In this document: piece after piece, positions 25,105 through 34,017 of the stretch
Layout: the number at the start of each line of letters is the position of its first letter
How positions within the stretch are numbered: position 1 is the stretch's first letter
Source of the DNA: Reyranella sp. CPCC 100927
Lineage (GTDB): Bacteria > Pseudomonadota > Alphaproteobacteria > Reyranellales > Reyranellaceae
Direction: 5' to 3'
Assembly: GCF_007859315.1 (NCBI RefSeq)
Contig: NZ_VOHA01000004.1
Coordinates: 460,903 to 524,902, forward strand
DNA: 64,000 nt
The notes under the pieces: generated by a model
Databases searched by the model: none
What the model was told of the DNA's origin: nothing
Seen by the model: the letters and a program-made list of their open reading frames with translations, nothing else
Made by a program: the position numbers and the translations under genes

Positions 25105-25949
25105 GACGCACCTCCAGCCGTTGCATCGGCCAGGCGCCGCAGCAATTCGGCCTGCGTCGCCAGCACACCGGGATCGGTCGCCGCTCGTGGCACGGCCCCC
25201 TGAGGTTCCCAGGCGGTGTCCAGTGTCGCCGGCGCGCCCGCCATGACATGGATGCGATGGCCCAGACGTGCCGCCTCCAGCGGATCGTGCGTCACCAGCA
25301 GCACGGTGCGGCCGACCAGCAGGCGGGCAGCGAGGTCCTGCAGCTGCAGGCGGCTGATCGCATCGAGGGCGCCGAACGGCTCGTCCATCAGGACGACAGG
25401 CCGGTCCTCGACCAGGGTACGCACCAGGGCGACGCGCTGGCGCATGCCGCCGGACAAGGCGTCGGGCCGTGCCGTCAGCCGATCGCCGAGGCCGACGTCC
25501 TGGAGCAACGCTGTGGCCCGCTGTCGGGCCTGAGCACGCGCCGCGGCATCGCCGCGCAGCCGTGGTCCCAGGGTCGCGTTGCCCAGAACGTCAAGCCAGG
25601 GCAGCAGCAGATCGGTCTGCGCCATGTAGGCGATGCGTCCGGTTAGTGCCTGCCCATCCGATGTCGTCAGCACCGTGCCATCTTCCGGCGCCAGCAGGCC
25701 GGCAATCATGCGCAGCAGGGAGGTTTTGCCGACACCGGACGGCCCCAGCAGACAGGTGGTACGCCCCGCCGGCAGCACCAGCGTCAGCCCGTCGAACAGC
25801 GCCGTGCCTTCGAACAGCACACGGGCGGCACTCAAGCGGATGGCCGGCGCCGCCGGCAGGCCGGTCGGCGCCGTTCCCGCGTCGCGTGCGAGGCCTTCAG
25901 GGTAATGACTGGAGGACGCCCCTGTCGGAGCGGCCGTGATCGACGACAT
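25101..25949 (-). CDS. thiZ: Thiamine-precursor ABC transporter ATP-binding protein (ThiZ-like)
   Basis: A 282-residue ABC ATPase. Walker A GPSGVGKTSLL, signature ALSGGMRQRVALVR, Walker B VVLMDEPFGALD and switch His in VTHDPLEAARL. The N-terminus has an extra 40 residues before the core. The ATG at 25949 is chosen over a GTG at 25955 because the GGTGAG ribosome site lies between the riboswitch body and this ATG. It is the first gene of the operon and directly follows the TPP riboswitch. Confidence 0.9.
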   Translation of the reverse strand: MSSITAAPTGASSSHYPEGLARDAGTAPTGLPAAPAIRLSAARVLFEGTALFDGLTLVLPAGRTTCLLGPSGVGKTSLLRMIAGLLAPEDGTVLTTSDGQALTGRIAYMAQTDLLLPWLDVLGNATLGPRLRGDAAARAQARQRATALLQDVGLGDRLTARPDALSGGMRQRVALVRTLVEDRPVVLMDEPFGALDAISRLQLQDLAARLLVGRTVLLVTHDPLEAARLGHRIHVMAGAPATLDTAWEPQGAVPRAATDPGVLATQAELLRRLADATAGGAS

Positions 25950-25951
25950 GC

Positions 25952-26042
25952 TCACCCGTCCCTACGCCGGTGCGAACCGGATCAGGTTCCAGGGGTCGTC
26001 CTGTCAGACCTCTCAGCCGCCTGTCGCGGCTCCCCCCGGTGA
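25952..26042 (-). promoter_or_regulatory. TPP riboswitch (THI element)
   Basis: Read on the minus strand the region has all conserved parts of the TPP aptamer: GGGGAGC, GGCTGAGAGG, GACCCCTGGAACCTGATC and CACCGGCGTAGGGA. The closing helix P1 pairs TCACC (26042-26038) with GGTGA (25956-25952); the latter is also the ribosome site, two bases before the thiZ ATG. TPP binding should therefore hide the ribosome site directly and shut down translation of the operon. Confidence 0.96.
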
Positions 26043-26143
26043 CAAGGTGCGATGATGGCGAGGTGTCGTGCATGCTGCAAGCGGCTTTCTTTTTGCCATC
26101 TCTCCCCGCTACCATGCGCGCCGTCCAGCAGAGGAGGGTGCTC

Positions 26144-26527
26144 ATGGCGGTGGTGATGCGGGTCGAGGACATGGCCGGCGCGTTCGCCGAGGCATTCTCC
26201 GCCGGCAACCTGGATTCCCTGACCAGCCTTTATGAGGAGAACGCCGTGCTGGCGCCGCAGCCTGGCGCGCGCGTGGTCGGCAAGGCGGCCATCCGTGAGG
26301 CCTTCGCCCGCATGACCGCGCAGCGGCCACGCATGACCATGACGGCGGCCATGATCATGGAACGCGATGGACTGGCGCTCGTGCGCCACGACTGGGTGCT
26401 GACCGGCACCGATGCCGCGGGCAAGCCGACGGAGCGCAAAGGGACCAGTGCCGAGGTTTTGCGGCGTCAGCCCGATGGCCGGTGGCTCTATGTGCTCGAT
26501 CACCCGACCGGGGTGGACAAGGTATGA
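26144..26527 (+). CDS. SnoaL/DUF4440-like (NTF2-fold) protein
   Basis: A 127-residue small alpha+beta protein: FAEAFSAGNLDSLTSLYEENAVLAPQPG and GKAAIREAFARM are typical of the SnoaL-like group, followed by a beta-sheet half with ALVRHDWVLTGTDAAGKP. The fold serves as isomerase, dehydratase or plain binding domain, so no reaction is assigned. ATG after GAGGAGGG. It overlaps the DUF192 gene by four bases. Confidence 0.78.
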   Translation: MAVVMRVEDMAGAFAEAFSAGNLDSLTSLYEENAVLAPQPGARVVGKAAIREAFARMTAQRPRMTMTAAMIMERDGLALVRHDWVLTGTDAAGKPTERKGTSAEVLRRQPDGRWLYVLDHPTGVDKV

Positions 26528-27048
26528 CGGTGAGCGCCGTGCGAAGCGATGCGTTGGTCGCGGTCGGACGACGGGTGGTCGCCGGCCTGTTTGCTCTTCT
26601 GGTCTTTGCCAGCATGGTGCCCGTTGCCGTGGCGCAACCGGCGCCGCCGGCGGTGGCGTTCGAGAAATCGAGCCTCGTCATCGACACTGCCGCCGGCGAG
26701 CAGAAATTCGATGTCGAGCTTGCGCTGACGCCCGAACAGCAGCAGCGCGGCCTGATGTTCCGCCAGAAGCTCGGCGTGCATGAAGGGATGCTGTTCGATT
26801 TTGTCCGCACGCAGCCGCTGTCGTTCTGGATGGCCAACACGCTCATTCCGCTCGACATGCTGTTCATCAACGCCGACGGCACCATCGCGCGCATTCATGC
26901 CAACACCGAACCGCTGTCGACCCGTAACATCGACAGCGGTTCGCCGGTGCGCGCCGTGCTGGAGATCAACGGCGGCGCCGCCCGCATGCTGGGAATCAAG
27001 CCCGGCGACACGGTGCGCCACGCCGTGTTCGGCAACGCCAAGCAGTAA
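26524..27048 (+). CDS. DUF192 secreted protein
   Basis: A 174-residue exported protein. The signal peptide ends near residue 37 (VAVAQ). The DUF192 core has FDVELALTPEQQQRGLMFRQKL, GMLFDF, SFWMANTLIPLDMLFI and the closing AVLEINGGAARMLGIKPGDTV. The family is widespread, periplasmic and of unknown function. The start ATG overlaps the stop of the SnoaL-like gene, so the two are coupled. Confidence 0.9.
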   Translation: MTVSAVRSDALVAVGRRVVAGLFALLVFASMVPVAVAQPAPPAVAFEKSSLVIDTAAGEQKFDVELALTPEQQQRGLMFRQKLGVHEGMLFDFVRTQPLSFWMANTLIPLDMLFINADGTIARIHANTEPLSTRNIDSGSPVRAVLEINGGAARMLGIKPGDTVRHAVFGNAKQ

Positions 27049-27057
27049 CTGCTTGTC

Positions 27058-27756
27058 TCAGCGGCGGAAGGGCGGGGTCACGGCGGCTCCGGGCGTCTTA
27101 CTGTAGGGGCCTGACTGAAACACCTTGGGGCCGACTGGCGACCATTTGATGCGCAGGATGTAGTCCCGCGGCGGCCCCACGCGCAGGACGCGCGCCAGAT
27201 TGTTGGCCAACCGCAATCCCGTGACGTCGCTGGCGTACTTCTTGTTGGCGTCAACGATGTCGTTGAAGACGAACACCAGGTTGTTGAATGTGACTGTGTA
27301 GACCCCCTGGGCCGGGGCCAGCCGCGTGGCCATCAGATTGCCTGTCACCTGGAAATCGCCGGCGCTCTTGTTGGAGCCGTGAAGCACGGCATAGCCCGTG
27401 CGGTAGCCACCCGTGCTGCTGCCGACTTCGGCGTGGAACGTGAGCTTGAAGGGGCGCGATAGGCGGCCGTTGTTGGCAGCGACTTCCGCCGCGAGAGAGT
27501 CGGCGTAGGCGCTGAGTTGCGTATCGATATGCCGGGCGAGGTTGGCTTCCGCCCGCATGTAGTTGGCCCATTTCGGGTTGTCGAACGTCACCTCGCCGTT
27601 GACTTTGCCCTCGAACCAGAGATCGAAGATCTCGCGGGCGTATTCGTCCAGATATTCCCTGATACCGGCGAGCATCGTTTGTGCCGTCGCGACATTCGCG
27701 ACCTGCTCGAGGCTGGGTGAGAAAAGACGGGCAGGAATCGCCAAGACGGTCTCCAT
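27058..27756 (-). CDS. Hypothetical protein, family not recognised
   Basis: A 232-residue protein without signal peptide or membrane segment. The first third is helical and acidic (AGIREYLDEYAREIFDLWFEGKVNGEVTFDN); the middle looks like beta-strands (LTFHAEVGSSTGGYRTGYAVL, GVYTVTFNNLVFVFNDIVDAN); the end is basic (RVGPPRDYILRIKWSPVG) with a Pro-rich tail. No known family comes to mind. Codon use is like the neighbours. It stands alone, convergent to the DUF192 gene. Confidence 0.7.
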   Translation of the reverse strand: METVLAIPARLFSPSLEQVANVATAQTMLAGIREYLDEYAREIFDLWFEGKVNGEVTFDNPKWANYMRAEANLARHIDTQLSAYADSLAAEVAANNGRLSRPFKLTFHAEVGSSTGGYRTGYAVLHGSNKSAGDFQVTGNLMATRLAPAQGVYTVTFNNLVFVFNDIVDANKKYASDVTGLRLANNLARVLRVGPPRDYILRIKWSPVGPKVFQSGPYSKTPGAAVTPPFRR

Positions 27757-27939
27757 TGGTGGGCGGAAGTGTGCAAATCACCCCGCCGCGTTATGGCGCC
27801 CGCATCTAACAGAAATTATTTGAGCGGTCACTCTCTTTCTTTGCCGATTACGGATGAATGGGGTTCACCGATGGGCGGCTGCGTTTCGCTTGCTGGTGAA
27901 GCGGTGCGACCCGATCCTTCGATCACGAGGAGGAACACC

Positions 27940-29064
27940 ATGACGATCCTGATGAGCGACCAGAAGGTGACGCAGCGCATTCTCGAGCATATCGAAAAGG
28001 GCACTACCGATCTCAGCGACGACATCTGGCGGGAGCCTGTGGCGAACTATCGGTCGGGGGATCGGCTGGCTGCCGAAATTAACCTGCTGCGGCGGCTTCC
28101 GGTCCCGTTCTGTCCCTCGGCCGCGCTGGCGGAGGCGGGGGCCTACATCGCGCGCGAGGCCGCCGGCACGCCGATCATCGTCGTCCGCGGCCAGGATGGC
28201 GCGGTCAGGGCGTTCCGCAACGCCTGTCGCCATCGCGGCATGCTGGTCGCGACAGGCTCCGGATGCACCAAGGCCTTCGTCTGCCGGTATCACGGCTGGA
28301 CCTACCGGCTTGACGGCAGCCTCAGCCACATCCCGCACGAGTACGGTTTCCCCGATCTCGACAAGGCGACGCACGGCCTTGTCTCCGTGCCTGCGGTCGA
28401 ACGATCTGGATTGGTGTTCGTGGCGCAGGACGGCGACATCGACAACGCTGGCGTACTGGACACGTTGCCCGACCTGATCGGGCCGCAGCAGAAGATCTTT
28501 GCCAGGACTGAAAGCGAAACCGAAGCCAACTGGAAGATCGTGGCTGAGGGCTTTCTCGAGGGCTATCACATCCGCTCGACCCACCGCGATACGTTCTATC
28601 CCTACGGATTCGACAATCTCAACGTGATCGAGCAGTTCGGCCGCAACAGCCGCGTGACCTTCCCGTTCCGACGCATCGCGAAGCTGGCGGACGTGCCGCC
28701 GGAACGCCGCCGCGTCGACGGGTTGTTGACCTACGTCTACCACCTGTTTCCCAACGTGATGATCGCAGTGCTGTCGCAGCACACCAAGGTGGTCCTTCTG
28801 GAGCCGGTGTCCATCGACCGCACGCGGTTGATCACGTTCGCACTGTCGAATATCGGCAGCAGCGACAGCGAGCAGCAGGAGGCCGTGGCCCGCGACGCCG
28901 CCTTCGTCGACCAGACCGGCGCTGCCGAGGATCGTGACGTGACCTGTGCGATTCAGCGCGGCATCGGCAGCGGTGCCAACACGGTCTTCACCTACGGACG
29001 CTTCGAGGGTGCGATCGCGCATTTCCACCGCTCGCTCGATGCAGCATTGGCGACGGGATCCTAG
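27940..29064 (+). CDS. Rieske-type aromatic-ring or quaternary-amine oxygenase, large subunit
   Basis: A 374-residue oxygenase. The Rieske 2Fe-2S ligands are C96 and H98 (NACRHRGM) and C115 and H118 (CRYHGWTYRLDG). The mononuclear-iron site is EGFLEGYHIRSTHRDTF, with two His spaced as usual. No reductase or small subunit is adjacent, so the electron partner is encoded elsewhere. ATG after GAGGAGGA. It is followed by a TonB receptor gene in the same direction, 108 bases on, which suggests use of an imported large substrate. Confidence 0.87.
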   Translation: MTILMSDQKVTQRILEHIEKGTTDLSDDIWREPVANYRSGDRLAAEINLLRRLPVPFCPSAALAEAGAYIAREAAGTPIIVVRGQDGAVRAFRNACRHRGMLVATGSGCTKAFVCRYHGWTYRLDGSLSHIPHEYGFPDLDKATHGLVSVPAVERSGLVFVAQDGDIDNAGVLDTLPDLIGPQQKIFARTESETEANWKIVAEGFLEGYHIRSTHRDTFYPYGFDNLNVIEQFGRNSRVTFPFRRIAKLADVPPERRRVDGLLTYVYHLFPNVMIAVLSQHTKVVLLEPVSIDRTRLITFALSNIGSSDSEQQEAVARDAAFVDQTGAAEDRDVTCAIQRGIGSGANTVFTYGRFEGAIAHFHRSLDAALATGS

Positions 29065-29080
29065 ATCTCGTCGCTGAAGT

Positions 29081-29097
29081 GCAACGAAGTTCGTTGC
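29081..29097 (+). terminator. Short hairpin after the Rieske oxygenase gene
   Basis: GCAACGA and TCGTTGC form a perfect seven-base stem with a three-base loop 17 bases after the stop. There is no T-run, so termination is uncertain. Confidence 0.3.
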
Positions 29098-29172
29098 TGT
29101 GACTGGGTTCCTTTGTCGGAAAATTGACAGTAGCCTCCCTCAGCATGTTGGGGTGCGTTGGGGGTAGAGGGA

Positions 29173-31260
29173 ATGAATTGCGGGGAGTCGCGCCGCCATG
29201 GTCGTTGGGCGGCAGCCACGGTCGTTTTGTTCGTTGGTTGTGGTGGCGCATTCGCGCAGCAGTCTCCAGAAAACCCGAAGCCGCAGGAGTTGCCGCGCAC
29301 GGTCGTCACGGCGCCGCGGCCGGCCGAGGCGCAGCCGGTTGACGCTGCCAGCGAGCGCAGCATATCGGGCGAGCGCACGCTGTCGCGTCCGACAGCGCGA
29401 CCTGGCGAAGCGTTGGAGGTGACACCCGGCCTGATCGTCAGCCAGCACAGCGGCGAGGGGAAGGCCAACCAGTACTACCTGCGCGGCTTCAACCTCGACC
29501 ATGGCACGGACCTTGCGATCACCCTGGACGGCATGCCGATCAACATGCGCACGCATGGCCACGGCCAGGGCTACGCCGACATCAACTTCCTGATCCCCGA
29601 ACTGCTGCGCAGCGTCACCGTTCGCAAGGGACCGTACTTCGCCGACGAAGGTGATTTTTCGTCGGCTGGCGCGGTTCACCTGGCCTATGCCGATAAGCTC
29701 GATCGCAGCCTGCTGCAGGCCACGGGCGGTAGCTTCGGTTACTGGCGTGGGCTTGGCATGACATCGTTCGCGGTCGGACCGGGCACCGTGCTGGCCGCCG
29801 GTGAGGTCACCTTCTACGACGGGCCATGGAAGGTCGACGACAACGTCCGTAAGTTCAATGCCGTGGCGCGCTACAGCCAGGGGACGGACGATAACGGCTT
29901 TGCCATTGCCGCGATGGGCTATCACAACCGGTGGACCGCGACGGACCAGATCCCGGCTCGTGCGGTGTCATCGGGGCTGATCAATCGCTTCGGCTCACTT
30001 GATCGCACCGACGGCGGCATTTCCAGTCGGTTCAGCCTGTCGGGGCGCTGGAGCCGATCGGATGACGACAGCAGCAGCCGGATCGAGGCCTATGCGATCC
30101 GCAGCACGCTGAACCTGTTCAGCAACTTCACCTTCTTTCTCGACGATCCGGTCGATGGCGATCAGTTCCGGCAGCGCGACAAGCGCACCATCCTGGGCCT
30201 GAATGCGAGTCATACCTTCAAAGGTCGCCTGGGCGACCGGCCAACGGAGACCCGGATCGGCTTCCAGGGCCGCTTCGACGACATTCGCGTCGGCCTGCTC
30301 AAGACCCATGAACGCAAGACGCTGTCGACCGTTCGGGAAGACCGGGTGAAGGAGTCCAGTCTCGGCTTCTATATCCAGAACGCCACGCGCTGGACGGACT
30401 GGCTGCGCACGAGCGTCGGTGTGCGCGGCGACTATTTTGATGCCCAGGTGCGCAGCGATACGCCGGCCAACTCGGGCAAGACGCACGATTTCATCGCCAG
30501 CCCCAAGGCGGGCCTGGTGCTGGGGCCGTTTGCCAAGACCGAGCTGTTCCTGAACGGTGGTTTTGGATTCCACAGCAACGACGTACGGGGTGTCACCATC
30601 TCGGTCGATCCAATCGACAAAGTGTCGCCGCAGTCGCGCGTGCCGCTGCTGGTGCGCTCCAAGGGGGCCGAGATCGGCGTGCGCACCCAGGCGCTGAAGG
30701 GGCTCGACAGTTCGCTGGCGCTCTTCGTGCTGACCTTCGATTCCGAGATCCTGTTTGTCGGCGATGCCGGCACGACCGAGGCAAGCCGCCCCAGCCGGCG
30801 TGTCGGCATCGAATGGACGAACCACTACCAGGCTATGCCGTGGCTGGCGCTGGATCTTGACGTCGCCGTCACGCGCGCGCGTTTCACCAATCGCGATCCG
30901 GCCGGCAAGCGTATTCCCGGCGCGCCCGGTGTCGTGATCTCGGCTGGTGTCGAATTGGGCGAGGACCTGGGTTGGTTCGGCGCCCTGCGGCTGCGCTATT
31001 TCGGGCCGCGTCCCTTGATCGAAGACAACAGCGTGCGTTCGCGATCGACGACATTGGTCAGCGGGCGCGTCGGCTATGCCTTCGATAATGGTGTTCGCGT
31101 TCAACTCGATGTCTTCAACCTGCTGAACAAGAAGGCCAGCCAGATCGACTATTTCTATGCCTCGCGCCTGCAGGGCGAGGCCCCCGACGGCGTCGATGAC
31201 CGCCATTTCCATCCCGCCGAGCCACGTGCCTTCCGTCTCACCTTGGCCAAGGTATTCTAA
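29173..31260 (+). CDS. TonB-dependent outer-membrane receptor
   Basis: A 695-residue receptor with a signal ending near residue 29 (GGAFAQ). A plug domain (about 45-190) has YYLRGFNLDHGTDLAITLDGMPIN and the His-rich RTHGHGQGYADIN; the rest is a 22-strand barrel, ending in the aromatic residue expected for outer-membrane assembly (AKVF). His-rich stretches in the plug and near the end (RHFHPAEPR) hint at metal or metallophore binding. A TTGACA at 29124-29129 may be its -35 box. Convergent to the second receptor gene. Confidence 0.9.
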   Translation: MNCGESRRHGRWAAATVVLFVGCGGAFAQQSPENPKPQELPRTVVTAPRPAEAQPVDAASERSISGERTLSRPTARPGEALEVTPGLIVSQHSGEGKANQYYLRGFNLDHGTDLAITLDGMPINMRTHGHGQGYADINFLIPELLRSVTVRKGPYFADEGDFSSAGAVHLAYADKLDRSLLQATGGSFGYWRGLGMTSFAVGPGTVLAAGEVTFYDGPWKVDDNVRKFNAVARYSQGTDDNGFAIAAMGYHNRWTATDQIPARAVSSGLINRFGSLDRTDGGISSRFSLSGRWSRSDDDSSSRIEAYAIRSTLNLFSNFTFFLDDPVDGDQFRQRDKRTILGLNASHTFKGRLGDRPTETRIGFQGRFDDIRVGLLKTHERKTLSTVREDRVKESSLGFYIQNATRWTDWLRTSVGVRGDYFDAQVRSDTPANSGKTHDFIASPKAGLVLGPFAKTELFLNGGFGFHSNDVRGVTISVDPIDKVSPQSRVPLLVRSKGAEIGVRTQALKGLDSSLALFVLTFDSEILFVGDAGTTEASRPSRRVGIEWTNHYQAMPWLALDLDVAVTRARFTNRDPAGKRIPGAPGVVISAGVELGEDLGWFGALRLRYFGPRPLIEDNSVRSRSTTLVSGRVGYAFDNGVRVQLDVFNLLNKKASQIDYFYASRLQGEAPDGVDDRHFHPAEPRAFRLTLAKVF

Positions 31261-31280
31261 ACCTGGCCCCTGGCCCGCAT

Positions 31281-31305
31281 CGGGCGAAAGCTCTGCTTTC
31301 GCCCG
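31281..31305. terminator. Bidirectional hairpin between convergent TonB-receptor genes
   Basis: A perfect 11-bp stem CGGGCGAAAGC / GCTTTCGCCCG with loop TCT, 21 bases after one stop and 37 before the other. No long T-run on either side. Confidence 0.6.
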
Positions 31306-31326
31306 ACTGAGCGAGCGGAACGCCCG

Positions 31327-31340
31327 CACTCCCGGGAGTG
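31327..31340. repeat. 14-bp perfect palindrome next to the receptor stop
   Basis: CACTCCCGGGAGTG immediately follows the end of the leftward receptor gene and is followed by TTTA on the plus side. It may add to termination. Confidence 0.35.
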
Positions 31341-31341
31341 T

Positions 31342-33432
31342 TTACCACTTGAACTCCAGCCCCACGAAGACGGCGCGGCCTTCACCGGGATTGTAGAGCT
31401 GGTCGACCGGCGTTGCGACCGGCCGTGCGTTGGTATTGGAGACGTAGGTCTTGTTGAACAGGTTGCGGGCGTCGAGGAAGACGCTGAGCCCGTTTTCGAA
31501 CGTCCATCCCGCCCGGGCGCCGAATAGCGCATAGGACCGGGTGCGGAATGCCTTGGTGTTGGCGTTGTCGACGTAGTAGCCCTGCGGCACCCACTCGATG
31601 TTCGGCCCGAACCAGAAGCCCAGCGGATGGCTGTAACGCAGTTCGGCGCGGAGGTAGTGGCGTGGCGCGCCGGGGATCTGGTTGTTGCCGGCGACCGGGT
31701 CGTTGCGGAACCGGAAATCGCTGAATGTGTAGGCCAGCCGCGCGTCGATCTTGTCCTTGGTTCCGGCCGCCGGTGTCGCCAGCCCTTCGAACAGCGTGGC
31801 ATCGAGACCGAGCTCGACGCCCTGATGAACCGTGCGATCGGCATTCAGTGCGAAGCCGCCGTCGCCCGAGCCCGGCACGACAAAAAGCTGCAGTTCATCC
31901 CGAACCCAGGCGCGGTAGAGCGACACGTCGAAGCCGATGCCGCGCCACTTGCCGCGCGTACCGATCTCGGCCGTCCACGATTTCTGCGGCTTGAGGTTGG
32001 CGAAGCCTGGGTTGGCGTTGGGGTTGAGCTCGGAGAAGGTCGGCGGCTCCGAGGCGCGGCTGAGATTGGCGAAGACCTGGAGGTCCTGGCGCGGCTGCCA
32101 CAGGACACCGATCTTGGGATTGAAGCTGGTGAAGGTCTTGCTGCCGCTGTCATCACCGTTGCTCAGGAACTTGTCCTCCAGGCGCCGTCGCGCGCGGTTG
32201 AACTGGGCACCGACGATGATGGCGACGGTCGGGTCGAGATAAATCCGGTTCTCGCCGTAGAGCTCGATGTTGGTCGAATGCTCATCGACGTGGTTCATCA
32301 GGCCGTTCCGGTGGCCGTTGCTGTTGATGTAGGTCTTGTTGACATTCACCCCGGTGAAGAGGTTGGCGCCCACGACATATTCGTTCTTCAGGCCGCCGAT
32401 CATGCCGGTGCCTTTCCAGCGCACACTGCCGCCGCCATCGTCGGAGACATTGTCGACAATGCCGAACGACAGGGGATGGAACAGCACCTTGTGGTGATAC
32501 CAGGCCGAGAAAGTCAGCTCGTCATCGCCGAAGCGAAACGTCGTGCGATTGGAAAGCCGCAGCGAATCGATGTCGCGGCGCGTGCCCTTCGCGAAACTCG
32601 AGGGGTCCGTTGACCGCGGGTCGCTGTAGGTGCGCGAACGGCTGAGCGAACTGGGGATCTTCTGGCGGATATGGTTGACGCCGGCGAAGAAGCGCGTCTC
32701 GGCGTTATCACCGAAGCGGTAGCCGAGATTGCCGTTGAAGCGCAGGTAGTTGCGTGCGGTGTGGTCGCGATAGCCGTCTGAGCGGCTGTAGGTTGGCGAC
32801 AGCCAGAAGTCCCATGGACCCAGGCTGCGGCTGACGGCGACTTGGCCGCCGGCGCTGCCGAAACTGCCGCCATCGGCGCGCAGCAGCAGTCGCGGGGCAT
32901 CGCGTCCAGTCGGCGAGACGTAGTTGATGGCGCCGCCGAGTGACGCAGCACCCCACTGCAGGCCATTGGCGCCACGGAACACCTCGATGTAGCGGACACC
33001 CAGCGGGTCGAGTTCCTGCGTGTCGGCGCCGCCATCGGCCAGGTTCATCGGAACGCCATCGACCATGATGCGGATACCCCGCAGATGGAAGTTCCGCGAC
33101 AGGCCGGAACCGCGAATCGAGAGCCGGGCGTCCTCTTGGCCGTATTTCGGCTGGGCGAATACGCCCGGCACATAGTCGAGCGCGTCCTTGACGGTGACGG
33201 CACGGCTGTCGCGAATGCGCTCGGCCGGCACGATGCCGACGCCGCCCGGCGTGCGCTCGATATCGCGACGCGCGTCATCGAAGGAGGGCACCGTCAGCGA
33301 CCGGCTGGGCCTCTCGCCGGTCACGGTCACCGGCGGCGTCTCGATCGGCGCCTGGGCAAGGGCCTGTTGCGTGAACAGAATGAGACCCAGCGCCGTGGCC
33401 GTGGGCGCGGACCAACGTCTGTCGAATGGCAT
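31342..33432 (-). CDS. TonB-dependent outer-membrane receptor of the copper-type operon
   Basis: A 696-residue receptor with a signal ending near residue 27 (ALAQA). The TonB box region is followed by a plug domain with LSIRGSGLSRNFHLRGIRIMVDGVP and LQWGAASLGGAINYVSPTG; the barrel closes with FVGLEFKW, an aromatic C-terminus. The ATG at 33432 has GGGGAG upstream. It is the last gene of a leftward group with DUF2946, CopC-CopD fusion and YcnI genes, suggesting copper or a copper chelate as cargo; that is inference from context. Confidence 0.88.
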   Translation of the reverse strand: MPFDRRWSAPTATALGLILFTQQALAQAPIETPPVTVTGERPSRSLTVPSFDDARRDIERTPGGVGIVPAERIRDSRAVTVKDALDYVPGVFAQPKYGQEDARLSIRGSGLSRNFHLRGIRIMVDGVPMNLADGGADTQELDPLGVRYIEVFRGANGLQWGAASLGGAINYVSPTGRDAPRLLLRADGGSFGSAGGQVAVSRSLGPWDFWLSPTYSRSDGYRDHTARNYLRFNGNLGYRFGDNAETRFFAGVNHIRQKIPSSLSRSRTYSDPRSTDPSSFAKGTRRDIDSLRLSNRTTFRFGDDELTFSAWYHHKVLFHPLSFGIVDNVSDDGGGSVRWKGTGMIGGLKNEYVVGANLFTGVNVNKTYINSNGHRNGLMNHVDEHSTNIELYGENRIYLDPTVAIIVGAQFNRARRRLEDKFLSNGDDSGSKTFTSFNPKIGVLWQPRQDLQVFANLSRASEPPTFSELNPNANPGFANLKPQKSWTAEIGTRGKWRGIGFDVSLYRAWVRDELQLFVVPGSGDGGFALNADRTVHQGVELGLDATLFEGLATPAAGTKDKIDARLAYTFSDFRFRNDPVAGNNQIPGAPRHYLRAELRYSHPLGFWFGPNIEWVPQGYYVDNANTKAFRTRSYALFGARAGWTFENGLSVFLDARNLFNKTYVSNTNARPVATPVDQLYNPGEGRAVFVGLEFKW

Positions 33433-33561
33433 TGTCGTGTCTCCCCACCACGCGGCGTGCGGCACGGCCTGGCGTGGCAGTCGTCAGAGCAGGAACGGGT
33501 GGTCCACGAGGGTGGACCTGGGATGGTTGGTGGCCGCCGGCACACTGGCCGGCAGGCGTCG

Positions 33562-34017
33562 CTACGACGTGATGCGAGCAGAGCGGGGAGGGTCGCGCGG
33601 ATGGCCTGGTTGCTGCGGCGGCAGGTTGGCGGTTCGCTGCGGGCCTCGCGCGCGTGGCGGTGCCGTGGCGTTGGCCGCGCGGGCGGGCGGCAGGATCTCG
33701 GGCGGATCGGGCGCGATCAGCGGTATGGTGGCGGCGAGGCAACAGGCGTGCTTGGAGGCCTTGGCCTGCACGTCGAACGGCAGATGGAATCCCACGGCCT
33801 TGCCGTCGCCGGCATCCACCGCGGTCAGGGCATCGAGGCTGATCAGCTTCAGGCCATCACCCGAGCAGATCACCACGTAGCCGTTGACCGGGCCATCGGC
33901 GAAGCGCTGCAGGGCCCGGGCATGTGCGATGGGTGAGAAGGCCTGGAGCGTGAGCGCCAGCAACGCCAGCCACAGCGCCAGGGCTCGCCGCCACGTGACC
34001 TCCCGGGCGCGCGTCAT
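33562..34017 (-). CDS. DUF2946 family protein, copy A
   Basis: A 151-residue exported or membrane-anchored protein: hydrophobic start RRALALWLALLALTLQAFSPIAHA, then YVVICSGDGLKLISLD and the Cys pair in KHACCLAAT, then a Pro/Arg-rich tail. DUF2946 proteins are found in copper loci. The ATG overlaps the stop of the CopC-CopD gene by four bases. It is closely related to the protein encoded at 36329-36748. A long antisense-frame shadow covers this stretch and should be ignored. Confidence 0.82.
   Translation of the reverse strand: MTRAREVTWRRALALWLALLALTLQAFSPIAHARALQRFADGPVNGYVVICSGDGLKLISLDALTAVDAGDGKAVGFHLPFDVQAKASKHACCLAATIPLIAPDPPEILPPARAANATAPPRARGPQRTANLPPQQPGHPRDPPRSARITS

Noticed and set aside
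23695..25203. A 502-codon plus-strand open frame across the thi genes
   Set aside because: Composition is typical of an antisense shadow and the thi genes below it are certain.
28990..29172. Fur box before the TonB receptor
   Set aside because: No 19-bp GATAATGATAATCATTATC-like sequence could be found.
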